From: Candidatus Zixiibacteriota bacterium
Lineage (GTDB): Bacteria > Blakebacterota > Blakebacteria > Blakebacterales > Blakebacteraceae
Assembly (NCBI GenBank): GCA_030604325.1
Contig: JAUVWC010000039.1
Location: forward strand, 1 to 8,148
Direction: 5' to 3'
DNA: 8,148 nucleotides
The translations under genes and the position numbers were made by a program. The stretch's first letter is position 1, and each line of letters begins with the position of its first letter. Of the stretch, positions 7,040 through 8,148 are shown piece by piece. The notes under the pieces are model-generated. The model did no database searches. It was given only the letters and a program-made list of their open reading frames with translations, and was not told where the DNA came from.

Positions 7040-7669
7040 CTACCTGCCGATGCCGATGCCGAATCGTACCATCGGACCGGCACTGGAGATCTGATTAAAG
7101 GTAGGTGGGACGCCGGCAACCGATCTCGCATTCCCGTTGTACTGCCCATATCCGGCTTCCAGCAGGATATGCAGGGGGAGCACTTCGATACTGAAGATGA
7201 ATCCGAGCACAGCCTGAAAGCCGATATCCCCGTTAGCCCTCAATGTGTAGCCGGCATACACAGACTGGGGCAGTTCATCCCAGAACGTGTAGTTCAGTCC
7301 TCCGGCAAAATATAGCCCGATATCTTCACGAGCGCCCAGATTCAGATAAATCGCCCGGTACCGCAGATCATAAGTTTCGTTACCATCCGGGCTGCTCCAC
7401 TGAGCTCTATCCACGGAGATAAAGCCGGGGCTGAACGTTAACCCGAATATCTCAAAACCCACTTCTACCCCATACAGAGGCCGCCAATCGAGAGACTGTG
7501 ACTCGAATCCGTGCGACCAGTTACCCTGGTTCTGACCCCCGAACACGGCAAGGTACGGCCTGGAAATCTGTACCTGCGCAGAGGCAGGGAAGCCTATAGC
7601 CACCACAAACAATCCCGCCAAGACTGCAGCGTGTAGCCTGCAGTGGAGTGTCCAACTATGCCGTATCAT
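7040..7669 (-). CDS. Secreted protein, probable outer-membrane beta-barrel, function unknown
   Basis: A 209-residue protein I do not recognise. Residues 1-31 are a signal peptide: basic MIRHSW start, hydrophobic LHAAVLAGLFVVAIGFPASA core, and likely signal peptidase I cleavage after ASA. The mature part is rich in glycine and aromatic residues in alternating strand-like runs, for example PYLAVFGGQNQ, YGVEVGFEIFGLTFSPGF, YRAIYLNLGAREDIGLYF and VRFGIGIGR at the end. This is typical of small eight-stranded barrels. No enzyme motif is visible. The ATG at 7669 is chosen because GAGGGG precedes it and the signal peptide follows at once; an ATG at 7684 and a further 32-codon upstream extension lack both. 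A role in the outer membrane is inferred. Confidence 0.72.
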   Translation of the reverse strand: MIRHSWTLHCRLHAAVLAGLFVVAIGFPASAQVQISRPYLAVFGGQNQGNWSHGFESQSLDWRPLYGVEVGFEIFGLTFSPGFISVDRAQWSSPDGNETYDLRYRAIYLNLGAREDIGLYFAGGLNYTFWDELPQSVYAGYTLRANGDIGFQAVLGFIFSIEVLPLHILLEAGYGQYNGNARSVAGVPPTFNQISSAGPMVRFGIGIGR

Positions 7670-7792
7670 ACGCCCCTCGATCATTTGACGGACCAAAGTT
7701 CGAGATCCACCCTCTTCCGACCGGCACGTGTCCAGGGACCCGAACCGCCTTAAGCTATCTCTTTCCTTCCGAGACGGCAAACGAACGCTTCT

Positions 7793-7869
7793 TGGCGGCC
7801 CTAGGAGGACTCGAACCCCCGACTCGCGGTTTAGGAAACCACTGCTCTATCCACCTGAGCTATAGGGCC
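7793..7869 (-). tRNA. tRNA-Arg (anticodon CCU), CCA encoded
   Basis: The minus strand folds as a full cloverleaf. The acceptor arms GGCCCTA and TAGGGCC pair fully. The D-arm is GCTC/GAGC. The anticodon stem GTGGT/ACCGC carries loop TTCCTAA, with the anticodon CCT at 7833-7835, reading AGG arginine codons. The T-arm GGGGG/CCTCC holds loop TTCGAGT with one G-U pair. Discriminator base G is followed by an encoded CCA at 7793-7795. It looks intact and functional. It marks a composition break: GC-rich chromosome on its 3' side, AT-rich DNA with an integrase on its 5' side. Confidence 0.96.
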
Positions 7870-7873
7870 ATGT

Positions 7874-7883
7874 AAGTTAACTT
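7874..7883. repeat. Perfect 10-bp palindrome just upstream of the tRNA
   Basis: AAGTTAACTT is its own reverse complement and ends four bases before the tRNA 5' end. A near copy of its core, GTTAATT, follows at once. It could touch the tRNA promoter or belong to the end of the integrated element; short palindromes also occur by chance in AT-rich DNA. Confidence 0.4.
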
Positions 7884-7895
7884 GTTAATTACCAA

Positions 7896-7959
7896 TGAAA
7901 TAGAAACGCTGTACTGATCGGTACATTCTATGTATGAGTTTGGATTCACTTCTATTTCA
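7896..7959. repeat. 10-bp inverted repeat and TTCTAT copies between tRNA and integrase
   Basis: TGAAATAGAA at 7896-7905 and TTCTATTTCA at 7950-7959 are exact inverted copies. A third partial copy, TTCTAT, lies at 7926-7931. The two forward copies are 24 bases apart. The right arm overlaps the integrase stop codon. The set surrounds the palindrome at 7910-7925. Clusters of short repeats beside an integrase gene may be arm-type binding sites of the attachment region, but that is inference. Confidence 0.45.
7910..7925. repeat. Near-perfect 16-bp palindrome TGTACTGATCGGTACA
   Basis: Two five-base arms, TGTAC and GTACA, flank a six-base centre that is symmetric apart from one T/G pair. It lies halfway between the integrase stop and the tRNA. 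Candidates are a dimeric repressor operator, a recombinase core site, or chance. Confidence 0.45.
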
Positions 7960-8148
7960 CTTTTCTCGAGCTGTCACTAGCTTCCACAACCTTCTCTGCC
8001 TTGTTCTGTTTTGCTTCAATATATTCATAATAGTGATCACGTCCCGCAGCAACTTGATCCTCATCAGCTTCTTTCACATAACGGTAGACCATTTCAATGT
8101 TCTCCCATCCTCCCATTGCTTGAATGTGAATTGGGAGAACTCCCGCTG
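7952..8148 (-). CDS. Tyrosine recombinase / phage-type integrase, C-terminal part (5' end outside window)
   Basis: The last 64 codons and stop of a gene running in from the right. Tyrosine recombinases cut and rejoin DNA through a 3'-phosphotyrosine and drive integration and excision of mobile elements. The visible part holds MGGWENIEMVYRYVK, which matches the last catalytic box of the family. Trp stands where most integrases have His, and the presumed nucleophile Tyr lies nine residues later, the same Trp-to-Tyr spacing as phage P1 Cre (GGWTNVNIVMNYI). After it comes a charged tail of about 40 residues, rich in Lys and Glu. The coding DNA is more AT-rich than the core genes, suggesting acquired DNA. 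The upstream catalytic residues (Arg, Lys, His-x-x-Arg) lie outside the window, so integrity cannot be judged. Confidence 0.8.
   Translation of the reverse strand, partial: AGVLPIHIQAMGGWENIEMVYRYVKEADEDQVAAGRDHYYEYIEAKQNKAEKVVEASDSSRKVK

Noticed and set aside
7670..7780. Upstream in-frame extension of the beta-barrel gene by 37 codons
   Set aside because: It would bury the signal peptide inside the protein and lacks a ribosome site. The 123 bases between tRNA and this gene otherwise show no gene or strong hairpin.

Overview
The window comes from a diderm (Gram-negative-type) bacterium. It encodes a signal-peptide-bearing beta-barrel-like protein, two lipoproteins (one with a SPOR domain, one an MltD-like lytic transglycosylase) and a family 9 glycosyltransferase. 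Most of it is GC-rich core-genome DNA with all genes on the minus strand, so read it from right to left. I cannot name the phylum from sequence alone.

Right end (8148 down to 7793): the C-terminal 64 residues of a tyrosine recombinase/integrase, then an AT-rich spacer full of short palindromes and repeats, then tRNA-Arg(CCU) with an encoded CCA. This looks like the edge of an integrated element next to a tRNA gene. The integrase lies on the 5' side of the tRNA rather than the usual 3' side.

Middle right (7669 to 7040): a small secreted protein, probably an outer-membrane beta-barrel, of unknown role.

Main cluster (6995 to 1): seven tightly packed genes. In order they are purD; purE; a fusion of a threonylcarbamoyl-AMP synthase (YrdC/Sua5) with a low-molecular-weight protein phosphatase; a GT9 glycosyltransferase; a deoxyhypusine-synthase-like protein of unknown function; a SPOR lipoprotein; and, after a short AT-rich gap, the MltD-like lytic transglycosylase, cut by the window edge. 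Junctions from purE to the SPOR gene overlap by 1 to 20 bases, including two GTGA stop/start overlaps, which suggests one translationally coupled transcript. Together it joins de novo purine synthesis, tRNA t6A modification, protein dephosphorylation, glycan assembly and peptidoglycan remodelling.

The least ordinary items are the two-domain YrdC-phosphatase fusion, the deoxyhypusine-synthase-like protein that appears to lack the catalytic lysine, and the integrase/tRNA junction with its repeats. I saw no CRISPR array, complete mobile element or clear defence system.
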